Source: Verrucomicrobiota bacterium
GTDB lineage: Bacteria; Verrucomicrobiota; Verrucomicrobiia; Opitutales; Seribacteraceae
Assembly: GCA_030830145.1 (NCBI GenBank)
Contig: JAURNO010000023.1
Location: 1-8,006, forward strand
Direction: 5' to 3'
Length of the DNA: 8,006 bases
A model generated the notes under the pieces. It had not been told where the DNA came from, did not search any database, and saw only the letters and a list, made by a program, of their open reading frames with translations. A program made the position numbers and the translations under genes. Positions 7,471-8,006 of this stretch are shown here, piece by piece. The number at the start of each line of letters is the position of its first letter. Position 1 is the stretch's first letter.

Positions 7471-7872
7471 CTATCTTCGCTTTGGAACGGCACGAACGAA
7501 GGGAACGCGCCTGCTAGGCGGGGCTCGTTTGACAAGTGGGACCTTGCGTACTGGTTTGGCGCGGGGAGCTCTTTTTACCGAGGTAATGTTACGGACAGTG
7601 GGAGCACGTGGAGCAAAACGAGATTTGGTTGACACGGGGGCCTTAGGTGCACGGGAAGATCTTTTGAAAACCGAATAACTGGGTACGGAACGAACCTTTT
7701 TTACGGAGGAAGCACTTGGAACACGGGGAACGGGGGGAACACTCCATGCAAAAGGAGATACTATCAAATAGGAACCGAGAAGGCAGGTGGCTGTTCTAAG
7801 AAACACCACTGGCAAATTTTTCAACCGGGTATTCAGGTTCAAGTTCTTCCAGGAGAAAAGGGGTTGGTTCAT
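7471..7872 (-). CDS. Small exported or membrane-anchored protein with a highly cationic Val/Pro/Lys/Arg-rich tail
   Basis: Not a family I recognise. From the only nearby ATG (7872) it is 133 residues. A basic start leads into a hydrophobic segment, L-P-V-V-F-L-R-T-A-T-C-L-L-G-S-Y-L-I-V, ending P-F-A-W-S, which reads as a signal peptide or single membrane anchor. The 89 residues after it contain 26 Lys/Arg, 16 Pro and 16 Val, with no Asp, Glu, Cys or His. They repeat a loose V-x-x-A/V-P pattern, for example V-K-R-A-P, V-R-K-V-P and V-K-R-A-P again. The repeats use different codons (GTA, GTC, GTT, GTG; CGT, CGC, CGA, AGA; CCC, CCA, CCT, CCG), which favours selection on the protein. The start is uncertain. 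GTG at 7809 or 7806 would give a compact signal peptide overlapping the upstream stop by 11-14 bases, and GTG at 7899 also opens the frame. A spurious frame remains possible because low-complexity basic frames can arise by chance. Confidence 0.5.
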   Translation of the reverse strand: MNQPLFSWKNLNLNTRLKNLPVVFLRTATCLLGSYLIVSPFAWSVPPVPRVPSASSVKKVRSVPSYSVFKRSSRAPKAPVSTKSRFAPRAPTVRNITSVKRAPRAKPVRKVPLVKRAPPSRRVPFVRAVPKRR

Positions 7873-8005
7873 AGTTTTCCAAAATGGGGAAGACTTCACC
7901 GTTTTTGTACATCCTCACTTGCGAAACGATGATTTCTGGTGTTTTCGGTGGTGCGTATAAAATATCGTCATGGGAAGCATTCTCACGGGAATTGAAGAGC
8001 TCGGG
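7796..8005 (-). CDS. C-terminal end of an unidentified protein (5' part outside the window)
   Basis: An open frame enters from the right edge and ends at TAG (7798-7796), giving 69 C-terminal residues. The composition is that of an ordinary soluble protein: mixed hydrophobic and charged, with an acidic stretch F-L-L-E-E-L-E-P-E-Y near the end, preceded by a compact V-S-Q-V-R-M-Y-K-N-G-E segment. No membrane segment or known motif is visible and I cannot name a family. It shares its last bases with the small cationic gene, suggesting co-transcription. I prefer it over the competing frame in 7796-7899 because its composition is balanced there, whereas the other reads as a possible N-terminal extension. 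Confidence 0.6.
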   Translation of the reverse strand, partial: PELFNSRENASHDDILYAPPKTPEIIVSQVRMYKNGEVFPILENYEPTPFLLEELEPEYPVEKFASGVS

Positions 8006-8006
8006 A

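Noticed and set aside
7442..7678. Plus-strand frame from GTG with Gly/Ala/Arg/Thr-Leu repeats opposite the cationic gene
   Set aside because: It is the antisense image of the repetitive Val/Pro/Lys/Arg codons. It has no ribosome site, and its apparent repeats follow from those on the other strand.
7796..7899. Programmed frameshift joining the rightmost gene to the cationic frame
   Set aside because: The frames are offset appropriately, but there is no slippery heptamer or downstream structure at the overlap. The hydrophobic segment right after the junction fits a new protein start better.

Overview
The window holds three genes, all read leftward on the minus strand. They are the end of an unidentified gene at the right edge, a small and unusual cationic protein, and the first ~2,460 codons of a giant secreted repeat protein that fills positions 7381 to 1 and runs off the left edge. 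I see no plus-strand gene, RNA gene, mobile element or CRISPR array. The plus-strand open frames are short and lie antisense to the giant gene.

The giant protein is the main content. I read its frame codon by codon from an ATG at 7381 to the left edge and found no stop. It begins with a signal peptide (residues 1-37) and a ~120-residue N-terminal module. Next comes a seven-bladed FG-GAP (integrin-alpha-like) beta-propeller (about 161-527), then fifteen tandem Ig/cadherin-like domains (about 534-2047). A second beta-propeller of a different family (SBBP / delta-60-like, from about 2048) follows and is cut by the window edge in what looks like its seventh blade. Domains 1-14 alternate between two types: a cadherin/tandem-95-like type with a D-A-N-F-S-G motif, and a putative-Ig (He_PIG-like) type with a P-x-W-L / G-T-P signature. 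The array is therefore seven copies of a ~200-residue two-domain unit. Domain 15 is a single shorter domain resembling DUF5011.

Upstream of it (7471-7872) is a small gene for a predicted membrane-targeted or secreted protein. Its 89-residue tail contains 26 Lys/Arg, 16 Pro and 16 Val and no acidic residue. Its start overlaps the end of the rightmost gene (stop at 7798-7796), which contributes 69 acidic C-terminal residues of unknown function. The close, same-strand packing suggests one transcription unit, but I see no convincing promoter or terminator.

The organism is a bacterium with moderate GC content. Giant proteins joining FG-GAP propellers, long He_PIG/cadherin arrays and SBBP-type propellers are familiar from marine Verrucomicrobiota (Opitutae-like) and neighbouring PVC or Bacteroidota lineages. 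That placement is an inference from architecture only. The likely theme is a cell-surface or exported adhesion/matrix protein, with a cationic small protein encoded beside it.
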